Positions 1 to 11,416 of a stretch of DNA of 64,000 nucleotides are shown in pieces (position 1 is the first letter of the stretch; each line of letters begins with the position of its first letter). This DNA is from Cephalotrichum gorgonifer. Its lineage: Eukaryota; Ascomycota; Sordariomycetes; Microascales; Microascaceae. The position numbers and the translations under genes are program-made. The stretch spans positions 124,001-188,000 of the forward strand of contig ONZQ02000010.1 of NCBI GenBank assembly GCA_900312665.1, written 5' to 3'. Under the pieces are notes generated by a model that saw nothing but the letters and a program-made list of their open reading frames with translations, was not told the DNA's origin and did no database searches.

Positions 1-32
1 CCATGGCCGTTAGTGGGTAAGATTATTCAACT

Positions 33-2308
33 TCAATTTCGCGTAACAAGTCCCTGCCAATACCCGGCCTCGTAGATCATCTGCTGCCACTCCTCCCACT
101 CGGGCTCCCGGGCCACCGCCGGCTCCGGATCGATCTCCCCGTTGCCCGCAACCCCTCCCGCAAAAGACTCTCCCTTCACCGCCTTTTGCTCCCTCTGCTC
201 TCTCAGTCGCTCAAGCGCGTAGCTCTCCACCGGGTACTCGAAGCTCCCGCGACGCATCCCGTCAGCCGTCCCCCGCCTCGCCCCCACCTCCCCCACCCTG
301 TCCATCGTCCTGTCCCACGCTAGGACAGCAAGGTTCCCAGCGGCGCCGTAGAGCGGATTCTCGCTTTGGGTTACGAATTCAGGGTGGTCCTCATAGGCGA
401 CATTCACCGCGAGCCAAGCAGCGGAGCACTCCTGGCCGCCCAGGCCGTCCCGCAGCTCCCGGAGGACGAACACGAATGCGTCGAAAGGGAACTGTACGAT
501 GTGGTGCCATAGGAAAGGCCGAAGGCTCTGGTTGGAACGCAACTCAGCGTCATACCCGAGGATCGTGACTGCATCCTTAAGAAGGGACTCCCGCGCGTTG
601 GGGCCACCCTTGTCGGTGTCAGTGTCGGTGTCGGTGTTGGCGCCCTGGCTGAAGTGAGCGCTGGCCTGCACTACGAAGCGTAACCGCGCAGCGACGGAGC
701 GGCCAGTAAGGATGGTGAAGAGGTGCAATGGGATGGACGGATCGCACTTTCGGGTAAGCAGCTCTAACCTCGACACGAAATCCGCCAGTATTTCCAACTG
801 GGACGCGTGGTCACTCTGTAAGGCGCCTGGCTTCAGCCTGGCGAGGCACGAGCCTACTTCCCAGTGCAGCGCGCGGAAAAGCATATCCGTGCCCCTCTCG
901 CGGCCCTCGGGGAGCTTTGCCATTGAAGGGAACAAGTCGCTATCGTTGTAGCTAGATGCGGATATGGTAGTAGGATCGCTGACTGCGCTGCGCCCGGGAT
1001 GACACCCGTTTATGAGGTGGATCTGTGACCATAGTCTCCGGCGTAGCTCGGCCTCGAAGGGAGATAGAAGCTCAATCCTGCCCTCTTCGTGCAGGCCCAT
1101 CGTCTCGCCTAACCTCACAGCGATACCGGCGAGGATCCACAGGGCCTGCTTGTCAATGTAGCTGCGAGCTGCGAGCTAAGGGTCGCCAGGAGGTCATATT
1201 AGTCTCCGCCACCACTCAAGGCACAGGGGCGGGACTGCATACCAGATACAGCGCGAGAGCCTGTAGGACGACGAGATCTGTAGACTTAAGGAACCTCGCA
1301 TTCACTAGTGCCTGCTGCGTTGCATTCGCAAATCGTTTCACTAACATGGCCTTGGAGGTGCTTAGCGAATGTAGGCACTGCTGCTCTGTCATGGTGACCG
1401 TGGCCGACAGGTAAATGGCGAACATCAGCGCTTCAGTGTTTGGCACAATCCTATCCAGGTTCGTTGCCACGTGGGAAATGGTAACTTGCACGGTTGGCGC
1501 ATGGAATAGCTTCACCAGCGGGTCAAAGTTGTTCAGGAAGGTTTGCCACAGCAGCATAATCTGCGGCACCGTAGGATGCATAGGGCGCAAGGAGACAAAG
1601 TTGGGACGTCCCCAGATGAGGAGCTCTGCGGTGGCCGAGTCGTCAGCGCCGATGACTGCGGTCATATCTCTCGAGTATGCCACGGCATCGTCTGCTTGAG
1701 TCTGAGCATTGATGAGTCTAAGTCAGCCTTGCCCCCCTCCCCTCCCAACTCAAACTCCCCACGCTGACGTGGACTCTACATGGATTGTAAACCTACCCGG
1801 CCGCTTGAAGACTTCCACGGTGTCCTTCGAGAAAATAGAAGGGTTAATAGGAAGGCCGCAGTGGTGAGTGTGCGGCTGAGGCTGGGGCTGCGACTGTGAG
1901 CACATAGACAACTTACTCGGGCTGAGAGGCGGATCCCGACCCCGACCACGGCCCCCTATCATTCGCCTTCTGCGAGGTGCTATTCTCGGTGCCTCCCATC
2001 AGTTCATCCTCATGGGCTGAATCTCCGCTCCCAACGTTGATGCCATGTTCATGGAGAAGGCGCTCATACTGCCGAACCTTTAGAGCAAGCGCAGAGTTGC
2101 TGGGTGATTCGCTTCTCCGAGTTCCCGACCTGGAGTTTGTAAGTCTATAGGCTCGATGGTCTACGTCATCCTTGACACACCTGGTGCACGGGGGCTTGCC
2201 GTCGCACTTCGACTTTCTGTTGTGGCAGCTTATGCAGGAACCGTGCCTACGGGAGGTGGTAGCTCCTGACATGGCCGTCGTCTGGCTGGCGGATAAGGGC
2301 GTAGCCAT
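33..2308 (-). CDS. Fungal zinc-cluster transcription factor with a Cys5-His cluster
   Basis: A sequence-specific nuclear regulator of about 673 aa. I join four exons on the minus strand: 2308-1917, 1824-1797 (a 28-nt microexon), 1701-1243 and 1175-33; the phases agree. The DNA-binding cluster is C25-x2-C28-x6-C35-x5-C41-x2-C44-x6-H51, with the basic stretch HNRKSK between. The usual sixth Cys is His51 (codon CAT). Exons 3 and 4 carry the fungal-specific middle homology region, including an ALYL then LAARSY junction across the third intron and the typical ILAGIAVRLGETMGLH block. An acidic repeat TDTDTDTD lies in exon 4. The start is uncertain: the frame is open further upstream and an ATG three codons earlier (2317) is possible. 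Target genes are unknown. It is divergent from the P2 gene, 1.6 kb apart. Confidence 0.85.
610..645 (-). repeat. In-frame hexanucleotide repeat (TDTDTDTD)
   Basis: Imperfect tandem copies of GTCGGT (plus strand) lie inside the last exon of the first zinc-cluster regulator and encode alternating Thr-Asp. The 6-bp unit keeps the frame, so length changes would be tolerated. Confidence 0.7.
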
Positions 2309-2317
2309 GGTTAACAT

Positions 2318-3888
2318 GGGCAACCAAATACGTGGTGACGAATGAGAAACTTGAGAAAACGCCGAAGGAACAAAATCGACTGAATGACATGCAGCGGAAC
2401 CATAAATCGAGGACCAGGTTGGCCATCGGAAACACAAGGAGAAGGGGGAAGAACCAGGGCAGTCTCACGGCATGTATAGTTGCCTGTTCTAGTCGCTAGC
2501 ATGCGCGATAGGTCCGGGCGTCGACTAAGGAAGAAGCAAGTCCGAATAGCACGAGTAGACGATCGTTTGTCTGTAGAAGGGTCGGTCACCAGCGACTATC
2601 CGGTATTAGTCCGCGCGAATACCCCAAATGTCCGATGGGCCAAAGTGCTTTTCATCTATGTGAATCCGGAGGGTACGAGGAGCAGGTGATATCATGGCGG
2701 ACAGTATGATGTCCGAAATGAAAGAATTCATTTTCACCTTCAACTTTCCCTCCCCTGGTGCCCGGGCACCCCGAAGTGGGATGGTGAGCCAGGTGCATCG
2801 ACGCTTCAGGGTTGTCAAGACGTCGCGGGGGTGAGCGGGGTCCGTAGTCATACAAGCATTGGCCCGTCCCGCGTCGGTCCCGATGAAGAGTGTGGGGCCT
2901 GTTTGCTCGGGTCTCTGGGCGAGCGTGGCAGCCCGAAGAGGTTGCAGCGTCTCGTGGCGCCCAGGAGGTGGTGCTGACCGCCACGCTGCCGGTCGGAGTA
3001 CTGAACCAGTAGGCTTCTGCTTTCGGAGAGATATTCGCTACATTGAGAAGCATGCCTATTGTCGCTTCAGCCCGTCTCACGCGAGAGAGATTCCGTTCGC
3101 GGTGGCCCTGCTTTGGACGCTCCAGCACATCATGCAACTAGACCTATCATTGCATTCGACGTCGTACGGGAAATATGGTCACCAGATAGACCCATCGGCA
3201 GAGATGCTCCCGTAGTCGAATTGGTGTTGAGCAGAGCTTTGTGTGTTTGCTTTCGCACTGATGGTCAACACAATGACCGGGGTGTGTGGCGGAGATACTT
3301 TCGCTCATATTATAATCCTAGTCCTGATCCCGAGGCCCCCGTCACTCGATGGGCAGATGAGGTCATCTTTAACCTATTGCATTCTTATTTGTAATGGAAG
3401 ACGGGGAAGTTATACAACGGGGTGGAGGAGCTTGATGCCTTGTAGAAAGGCAACACAGCGAGATGAAGCAGAACCTCTCATCCACTTTGTGGACCCCAAC
3501 GGACCACACCATACAATGTACCGCCCACGTGTACTAGCTGAGTCATCGATACTCACCAGCCACATGCGCTCTGCACCGGATGAAGCCTCCCTGTTACATT
3601 ACGCCACACATGCCGCCCTGGGGCCCACTTTGCCTAGCGGGGCTTTTTCACACCACACAAATGATTTTCTGGCACAAAATTATCTCCAACCAACCTATCC
3701 TCCAATTTTCGACATTACCACCCGAACTCGAAGATTCAGTCTCCGCCCAACTTGCGGTTAAATTGATTGTCCTCTCGTGTTCTTTAACAACTTTACAACC
3801 GGTACGCCTCCCTTGGAAGACGAAAACACTTCAATATCATCTCTCAGGACTCCCCTGCTAACATCGCGATCCCTCCTTGTCAGACAAA
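2318..3888. other. Intergenic, divergent promoter region
   Basis: About 1.6 kb between the minus-strand zinc-cluster gene and the P2 gene. Several short open frames occur but none has a recognisable domain or a splice pattern I would trust. The last 150 bp before the P2 start are pyrimidine-rich, as is common in leaders of ribosomal protein genes. Confidence 0.6.
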
Positions 3889-4356
3889 ATGAAGCACCTC
3901 GCAGCCTACCTCCTCCTCACCCTTGGTGGCAACACCAGCCCCAGCGCGAGCGACATCGAGAAGGTCCTCTCGTCCGTCGGCATTGAGTCCGACTCCGAGC
4001 GCGTCGAGAAGCTCCTGAGCGAGCTCGAGGGCAAGGACATTAGCGAGGTATGAGGATGCCCTGTACCCCGACGCAACCTACGCAACAGGGGACAACGCAT
4101 AACTAACTATTACTCCAGCTCGTCGCTGAGGGTTCCTCCAAGCTCGCCTCCGTCTCCGCCGGTGGTGGTGGCGCTGCTGCCAGCGGTGGTGCCGCCGCTG
4201 GCGGTGCTGCTGCCGAGGAGAAGGCCGAGGAGAAGGCCGAGGAGGGTAAGTGTCTTACCTTGGCCCCTGAGCTGATAGGACCAGGGATGCTAACTACAAG
4301 AAACAACAGCCGAGGAGGAGTCCGACGACGACATGGGCTTCGGTCTCTTCGACTAA
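3889..4356 (+). CDS. RPP2: 60S acidic ribosomal protein P2
   Basis: Stalk protein of the large ribosomal subunit; P1/P2 heterodimers bind P0 and recruit translational GTPases. Three exons (3889-4047, 4119-4245, 4310-4356) give 110 aa, the family's normal length. The N-terminus MKHLAAYLLLTLGGN is the P2 signature, as opposed to P1. It is followed by a helical dimerisation domain (to about residue 65), an Ala/Gly-rich hinge, a KAEEKAEE charged segment and the universal acidic tail ESDDDMGFGLFD, which contacts elongation factors and is where kinases act in other species. The last intron sits just before the tail exon. Introns start GTATGA, GTAAGT and end CAG. The call is essentially certain from both termini. 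Confidence 0.97.
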
Positions 4357-5442
4357 GCGTAGCCGGGAACTGCCATGCCTCAGGCTCGTCAACTCGGCCG
4401 TGGGAACCGTGGTTCGGCTCCGGCTTCTTTTGTGGAGGATTATCTTTGCTACGGTGCGCCCGACGGGCTGCACTCGGGCAGGGCTTCTCCCGGGTTATAT
4501 GACGGCCTTGACGGTGGTCGGGTGAAGCTGATGGGACGAAAATAAAAAGAAACATGAACAAGACCCTGATGTTCCTCTATCGTGACATGTTGTGACCCTT
4601 CCTCCGTTCCTAGCCTATAACGCTCAAACGCTGTTTTTGGAGGGAGCGCTATTGCCTTGGGGCAGCATTCATGGTTGCTTTATGGACTTCGAGCTGTACT
4701 TTTCAGGGAAGCGTATCTTGCCTGCTTTGTGGCAGTGAGGGCTCAGTACAAGTACTCTAGCAGTGTTGAGCAAGAACGGATACACGAAATTATGCTCGTC
4801 AAGTTTACAGGTGATACGGAGATATTGAATAGAAATGTGATAAAAAAAAAACCATTTAATAGCCAAGCTCAATGAGGCATAATTCTGTGCCCCTTGCGCT
4901 CTCGAATTTCTTGAACTTCTTGGGGGGCATTTACTTGTAATTGATCTCGGTAAATGCCGACCCTACCGGTATACGCCCAATCAAACCCTAGGCTCTCGAG
5001 GTGCATTGAGCTGGTGGAGAGGACGTATTACTTTAGTACTCGGTTCACATGTGGTTGCCGCGCAACGGGTTCAGAACTACCATTGGCTCGGGGCATCTTT
5101 GCCAACAATTCTCCACAATCGCGGTCTCTCTCCCCCCAAAAGTCATCCCGCTTCCTCTCACCACCTAGCATAAGCAAACGTCGATTACACCACGCCTCGT
5201 GTCCGAATTCACCTACTCACGATATTTCCAGCATCATGGACATGATTGACGCGTAGCCCGAACTTTTTTCCCCCGCCACCGAACGGTTACATGCTAGCCG
5301 CTCCGTACCAAGTGGTATAATACGAAGATCAAAACAAATCCGGGCAGCTCTAATCGCCTCTTTCAACGATCCAACCGAAGCGAAGGAAGAAAAAAACACA
5401 CCTCAATTTCACGCGCGAAAAAGAAAATCAGATAATATAGAA
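4357..5442. other. Intergenic between P2 and the Mps1-type kinase
   Basis: About 1.1 kb containing the P2 3' UTR and the kinase promoter and leader. No further gene seen. A perfect copy of the dispersed motif, GTACAAGTAC, is at 4746-4755. Confidence 0.6.
4541..4546 (+). terminator. Candidate poly(A) signal of the P2 gene
   Basis: An AATAAA lies 185 bp after the P2 stop codon, a plausible distance for a fungal 3' UTR. Fungal signals are loose, so this is only a candidate. Confidence 0.4.
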
Positions 5443-8210
5443 ATGGCTACGCCAATGTCACCAACGCCAGCGGGCCCCGGTCCAGCCGCGCCTTTGACGA
5501 GAAGGACTTCTCAGAGGCAGGCTCTAAGGCGGCCTGCGTCGCGAAATCTACGGAGCAACGAATCGAACCCTGGGCCGGGATCCAACGCCCAATCGCAATA
5601 CTCGGCCGCGAACGATAGCTCCGACGATGAGATACCGGTTCCAATGAAACTCAGCGCCCTCACTAAGGCATTATTAGGCGACGGCGCGCAGAAAGATGGC
5701 CCCAACCCAGGAGCCCAGACCACAAGAGCCCAGACCCAACCTTCCTCTCCCCCTCGGACGAGACGCCGCAGCGCGCTTTCCTCCTCAACAGCATCTGCCT
5801 CTCATGAAGAAAGGAGGCACCTGCGGTCCGGTAGTTCTCAGCCACAAGAGGCAGCGAGACAATCGCGCGCCAACTCCTCTGCTCCGTCTCCGGCTAGGAG
5901 CCGCGAGAACAGTCCCGTCAGGAAACGCGTCGTCAGGTTAAGCACCACGCCCAAGAGCCTCAGCCAGATGAAGAGGAGGTCCACATCTCAGTCGCGGCCG
6001 TCGCTGCAGCGGAAGCCATCCACCACTAGCCGGCCCCCGAGCAGGGACAAGTCCTCGTCTTCGGACGTGTACAAGGCGCCTCCTCCTGCTCCTCCCGCCG
6101 CAGATCTCAACACCCCGGCGCAGCAGCCCCGAGTTGTACGTATCGCCAGCGGCTCCTCGGCCGCACGTGCACGTTCGACCGCTTCGTCAGCGGTCTCGTC
6201 GGCCAAGTCCGGACCCGCGTCCACGTCTGTTTCCGGGACTAGTTCTCAAGCGGAGCCCGATGCCTTAGAGGAGCCGGGCACGGCCGCGCGCAACAGCGGC
6301 AGCGCCTCGAGAGCGGCCAATGGGATCGGGCGGCTCGAAGACAACCTCGCTCTGCAGAGCTCGATACGCGTCAAGAGAATTGGCAAGGTGCCCGGCAGCT
6401 TCCTCAGCGGCCCCGCTCGTAGAGGGCGGAGGCGCCAGAGCGAGGAGGAGGCGGAGGCAGAGGGGAACATGGACGGGGAGCGGATGATCAGCAGCCAGGA
6501 ACGAGGCAGTCAGCCCCCGGAACTGGAGAATGGAGTTGGGGACGGCCACGGCTCGTCATTTTACGCGAATCACAAGTACGCCGACTTTGCGTCTGGAAGT
6601 CCTGTTAGTTCCAACCGCCGCCATGGGTCCATGGCCGCCGATGACCGCATGTCATCTGCCCGTCCTTCGCCCCGTCACTCGCCCCTATCCAGTCATAGGC
6701 CGGCTGAGAAAGCGGCGTTGCCGCCGCCAGTACAAAGCCAACAGCAGCCCGAAATGCCCTCGCTGTACGACCAGGAGAACGACCTACCCGAAATACTGAG
6801 ACACTCCAAGCCTTTCGTCTTTTCAGTCAACCCAGCCGCGCCTCCGCCGCGCAAGGCTCCCGCACGGCCTCTCAGCACTGATATCGGGGCCGTGGGACCG
6901 ACTGCCTCACCGGAGAGGAAACCTCTCGCCGCAATCAACCACAACACACCTCACCGCGCCGCGCCGCCGCCGCCGAAGATGTCTGTCGTCGACGTGGCGA
7001 CCGCCTCGGCCGGGGCCCTCACAACTCAGACCAAGCAGCGGCGGAACGTCATCAGGGTCAACGGCAAGAGCTACACGAGGCTCGACGTCCTCGGGCGCGG
7101 GGGCAGCGCCAAGGTGTATCGGGTGACGGCCGAGAACGGGAAGATGTGGGCGCTCAAGCGGGTCTCGCTTGAGCACGCGGACGAGAACACGGTTCGGGGG
7201 TTCAAGAGCGAGATTGACCTCCTGAATAAGCTCGCCAAGGTAGAGAGGGTGATTCATTTGCTGGACTTTGAGATGAATGACGAGAAGAAGGTTCTCAATC
7301 TGGTATGTGGATCTCCATTCTTTCGTACGAATTTCGTGCACCTATCATGCGCGAACAAAGGGGGGTCTGGAGCAAGTTTTTCGCTAACTCGGAGTGCGCC
7401 TAGGTCATGGAACTCGGTGAGATCGACTTCAACCAGCTCCTGAAGACACGGCAACCGCCGGATACGGCCCGATTCGACCCCGTCTTCGTCCGGTACCACT
7501 GGAAGGAGATGCTCGAGTGTCTCCTCGGCGTGCATGAGTCGGACGTCGTGCACTCGGACCTCAAGCCGCAGAACTTCGTCATGGTGCAGGGCAGGATGAA
7601 GCTCATCGACTTCGGCATCGCCAACGCCATCCAGACCAACGAGACGGTGCACGTCCACCGCGACACGCAGATCGGCACGCCCAACTACATGTCACCAGAG
7701 TCGCTGATGGACTACAACGCTATGCGCGGCGTGCGGGTGCCGGGCCAGCCCAGGCTTATGAAGCTCGGCAAGACCAGCGACGTCTGGTCCCTGGGCTGCA
7801 TACTCTACCAGATGGTGTACGGCATGGCGCCGTTCGGGCACATCGCGAACCCGATGGCGCGGTGCCAGGCCATTATCAACTGGGACTACGCCATCGAGTT
7901 CCCCGGCCGCGGCATGGGCGGGGTCCCCGTGCCACCCTCTCTCATCCGCACGATGAGGAGGTGTCTCACCAGGGACCCGCACCTGCGACCGACGTGCGAG
8001 GAGCTCCTGGACCCCACGGACCCGTTCCTCTACCCGGTCGAGGTGCACGAGAACGCGATGCCCATCGACCAGGAGCTGCTCGGGCGAATCATCCAGAATG
8101 TGGTGGGCAGGTGTCGCGAGAAGATGCCTACGGACGCCGAGGCCATGTCGGTGTGGCCGGCGGCGTACTGGGCGAGTGTGAAGAAGGCCATGAATGCGCA
8201 TCGGACGTGA
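5443..8210 (+). CDS. MPS1: Mps1/TTK-type dual-specificity protein kinase
   Basis: Kinetochore and spindle-checkpoint kinase. Two exons (5443-7302 and 7404-8210; intron GTATGT...TAG, phase 0) encode 888 aa. Residues 1 to about 530 are low-complexity, rich in Ser, Pro and Arg, as in fungal orthologues. The C-terminal kinase domain has the Gly loop GRGGSAKVYRV (from about 551), the ATP lysine in WALKRV (K572), catalytic HSDLKPQN (D672), DFG (D689-G691), the activation-segment end GTPNYMSPES (711-720) and SDVWSLGCILYQM. HSD in place of HRD is normal for the Mps1 family, which separates it from other kinases. A short tail follows the domain. Translation starts at the first ATG after an in-frame-stop-containing leader. 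Downstream it faces bL21m across an assembly gap. Confidence 0.95.
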
Positions 8211-9310
8211 GTGTGGGCCGAGGTTGTCGCCTAGTCCATGCATGGCCGGCCTTTTCCCCGTCACCTCAAGCTTGTTATGAGTTTTTTGTCTTGGGCTTCG
8301 GCGTCTTTGTTTGTTGGGTGTTGGGTGCTGTATATACACATTTTTTCGGCATTTTTTTCTTTGAGCGAAAGAAAGTATACACTTGTTTGAGAGGGGTTTA
8401 CGACTTCACTTATACCATACCTTACTTTTCAGCGAAGCGATCTGGGAGGGTTCAGAGCACCGTTTTGGGGGGGAAAAGAAAGGGGAAAAGGGGGGGGGGG
8501 GNNNNNNNNNNNNNNNNNNNNNNNNNNNNNNNNNNNNNNNNNNNNNNNNNNNNNNNNNNNNNNNNNNNNNNNNNNNNNNNNNNNNNNNNNNNNNNNNNNN
8601 NNNNNNNNNNNNNNNNNNNNNNNNNNNNNNNNNNNNNNNNNNNNNNNNNNNNNNNNNNNNNNNNNNNNNNNNNNNNNNNNNNNNNNNNNNNNNNNNNNNN
8701 NNNNNNNNNNNNNNNNNNNNNNNNNNNNNNNNNNNNNNNNNNNAAGGGGGGGGGGTTCGAGGAGAAAGTTTACAAGCTCTTGCAAAGAGACGAGACATAA
8801 TGACGGGAGGAGTTTCTCTGTTTTTCTTTCTTTCTTGCGAACTCGGTGTTTTAGGCCGGGTTAGATGGCGGCGGCGTCTTCTTCTTCTTCTTCTTCTCCT
8901 CGCTTTCTTTTCGACTCTTCGATTCCCCTGGTCTTTTTTTACATATCCAATGCTATTATATCCTTGCACTTTGGTTGTACTGCCTTTTTTCTGGATAATG
9001 AGAAGATGAACATCGATACACTACGCGACCCATTAGACACAACTTATCCACGGACGCACTCTCGTGAAAGAGTAGGGAGGGACTCGCGTCGGTTGTAAGC
9101 TTGTGTATTCTACAGCCCATCTAACGCTGGGAAATTGTACAGCCATAAGCAGAAACAAATTGTTGTACAGAGTTGAAGACCTCCTCCCCCTTAACCCTCT
9201 TCTCCCCCCCCCTTTAACCCAACTCCAACCAACTCCCTTTCATATCTATCCTCCTTGCTCCCGCATCCAGCCTCCCCTCCCTTTCCCCTCAAGACCAGAA
9301 GCTCCTCCTC
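8211..9310. other. Convergent intergenic region with assembly gap
   Basis: 3' UTRs of the kinase and of bL21m meet here. It contains T-rich stretches, a CTT microsatellite near 8878-8896 and the N run. No gene is visible on either side of the gap, but up to the true gap length may be missing. Confidence 0.6.
8502..8743. other. Assembly gap (242 N)
   Basis: The unknown bases are bordered by a run of 11 G on the left and, after AA, a run of 10 G on the right. This suggests a break at a G homopolymer; the true gap size is not known from the sequence. Confidence 0.97.
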
Positions 9311-9928
9311 TTACCAGTCGATCTCCTCGGGCCCCTTCACTCTCAGCTCCGTGACGCCCAGGACGGTGTACTTATGCTTGCTCCTCACGGTCTTCTTCTT
9401 CCGATTCCTCCTCTTCGTCTTCACCTTCAACCTCATAGGCTCGGCCTCGACGCCCAGGACAGTGGCCTTGCAGTCGAACAGCCTCTCATCAACATAGGGG
9501 GTCCCGCGGAGCGTCAGATCGCGGCTGCCGAGGACGGACGCGCGTGTTAGGCGGAGGATCGCTCCGGGAACGATGCCCGGCATGCGGAAGGGGAGGCGGA
9601 TGTGGTCTCCCGGTGTCACGAGGTAGGCGTTGCCGTGGATGTGGACGGTGGCGTAGTGGGAGGGCTGAGCGGCCAGGACGGGGAGGAGGGACCGGACCTG
9701 GGGGGAGAGAGGCTTGTGGAGGGGTTTCTCGGGCGGGTAGAGCTTATGCGCCGTGGGCGAAAACTTGTTTGTCGGAGGGGTCGGAGTCGCGGTTGTAGTA
9801 GATGCCGACTGCTCGGTCGTCGCGCTGAGGAGGGATGGCGACGTGGAGAGGCTTCGCGTCGGGAAGAAGGATTGGCGGACGGCAGAGGGCCGGAGCTCCA
9901 ATATGGAGCGAAGGAGTGTCCGGCTCAT
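9311..9928 (-). CDS. MRPL49: Mitochondrial large-subunit ribosomal protein bL21m
   Basis: Single-exon 205-aa protein of the mitochondrial 54S subunit (yeast Mrpl49 / bacterial L21 family), imported into the matrix. The first about 45 residues are basic and hydroxylated without acids near the start (MSRTLLRSILELRPSAVRQ), a typical presequence; a Pro/Thr-rich linker follows. The L21 fold begins near YATVHIHGNAYLVTPGDHI; the hallmark basic segment KTKRRNRKKKTVRSKHKY, followed by the ending VLGVTEL, matches the L21 23S-rRNA-binding region. It shares a 394-bp promoter region with NSA2, transcribed the other way. Confidence 0.93.
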   Translation of the reverse strand: MSRTLLRSILELRPSAVRQSFFPTRSLSTSPSLLSATTEQSASTTTATPTPPTNKFSPTAHKLYPPEKPLHKPLSPQVRSLLPVLAAQPSHYATVHIHGNAYLVTPGDHIRLPFRMPGIVPGAILRLTRASVLGSRDLTLRGTPYVDERLFDCKATVLGVEAEPMRLKVKTKRRNRKKKTVRSKHKYTVLGVTELRVKGPEEIDW

Positions 9929-10322
9929 CTTTCCGGCGTCTCTATATTATCTGTGATCGAAGTCGGGATGGAGCGCCCGGCCCAGTGTTGCAGTTGTGGG
10001 CTGGTTCTTCGGAAAGGGCGCCTTCGATATATCGAAGCTTCGGAAAACGGAATTGGTTTGAGTCGTTTGCTATTGCTGGGGAAAATTCAGCTGGCTCTTC
10101 CGGATAAACTATTTCTCCGGCGTTGCCCCACCGAAATCTTGGCGGGAGTCTCTGCGTCCCGCTTGATATTTTTTTTTAACCATCACCGCCTTTGACGACC
10201 GCTTCCAGCCTCCCGCGATACAAAAAGAATAGCAGCATCATCCGGGACCCTATTTCCCCGAGGCTGAATTCTTTCTTTTACTACCAACACATAATAAAGC
10301 TTTCGAGCTTAATACCGCCAAT
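9929..10322. promoter_or_regulatory. Shared divergent promoter of bL21m and NSA2
   Basis: Only 394 bp separate the start codons of two ribosome-related genes read in opposite directions. The segment holds a perfect 16-bp palindrome, CTTCGATATATCGAAG at 10022-10037, near its middle-left, and an AT-rich stretch near 10165-10180. The arrangement suggests co-regulation; that is inference. Confidence 0.55.
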
Positions 10323-11416
10323 ATGGTAATATACGGCCCCTTCCTCTCCGGGAATACACATGCCTCTCTCCCCTCTCGTTGCTCTGACACCCCGCTAACC
10401 AAAAATCACCACAACAGCCTCAGAATGAGTATATGGAGCGGCACACCAAGCTCTTTGGTCGCCGGCTCGACCATGAGGAGCGCGTCCGCAAGAAGGAGGC
10501 CCGCCAGGGGCACCAGGCGTCCAAGGATGCGCAGAACTTGCGCGGGCTGAGGGCCAAGATGCACCAGCAGAAGCGGCACAAGGAGAAGATCCAGATGAAG
10601 AAGCAGATCAAGGCGCACGAGGAGCGCAACGTCAAGGCCGCGCCCGAGGCCGACGACCCCTCGAACCCCGTCCCCGCCTACCTACTCGACAGGAACAACC
10701 CGGCGGCCGCAAAGGCGCTGAGCAGCGCCATCAAGGACAAGAGGAAGGAGAAGGCGGCGAGGTTCAGCGTGCCGCTGCCCAAGGTCAAGGGTATCAGCGA
10801 GGAGGAGATGTTCAAGGTCGTCACCACCGGTGCGAAGATAAGGAAGAAGGGGTGGAAGAGGGTCGTCACCCAGCCGGTATGTGTCCATGTCTCTCCCCCC
10901 CCAATCAAAACAAAAACCACTCCCACTCGCTCGATCATAGCGGGGGGTTCTCGTTTTTTTACATCTACTCTTTTTTTCGTCTTGTCCTCCATTTACTGAC
11001 CTGTGGTGATTCAATACAGACCTTCGTCGGACAGGAGTACACGAGACGAAACCCCAAGTTCGAGCGCTTCATCAGGCCCATGGGTCTTCGGTACAAGAAG
11101 GCGCACGTCACGCACCCCGAGCTAAAGGTCACGGTGCAGTTGCCCATTATCGCCGTGAAGAAGAACCCCAACAGCCCGCTGTCGACGCAGCTCGGTGTCC
11201 TGTCCAAGGGTACGGTCATCGAGGTGGACGTCAGCGACCTCGGGCTCGTGACGGCGTCAGGCAAGGTCGTGTGGGCGCGGTATGCCCAGGTTACGAACAA
11301 CCCGTCCAACGATGGCTGCGTCAATGCGTGAGTAGATCCGGGTTTCCTTACATTGGGTGTGCTGCTTGTTTATGGGCCGTGCTAACCGGGGATCTGATAG
11401 GGTCTTGCTCGTCTGA
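10323..11416 (+). CDS. NSA2: Ribosome biogenesis protein NSA2
   Basis: Nucleolar/nuclear 60S assembly factor of the eS8-like family, acting in pre-60S particles during 27S rRNA processing. Four exons: 10323-10325 (only the ATG), 10418-10876, 11020-11327 and 11401-11416, giving 261 aa. The joined N-terminus is M-PQNEYMERHTKLFGRRLDHEER, cut by an intron right after Met; the C-terminus DGCVNAVLLV is conserved to the last residue. Residues about 15-85 are a Lys/Arg-rich helical region (QHQKRHKEKIQMKKQ type); the C-terminal half is the beta-barrel S8e-like part. The start-codon exon was chosen because every other in-frame Met would remove the invariant PQN motif. The first intron (GTAATA...CAG) has a good CTAAC branch point. 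Confidence 0.96.

Noticed and set aside
3243..3761. 172-codon plus-strand frame upstream of P2
   Set aside because: Low-complexity, no domain, and overlaps other equally poor frames.
9602..10195. 197-codon frame opposite bL21m
   Set aside because: Shadow of the mitochondrial ribosomal protein gene; Gly/Arg-rich without a domain.
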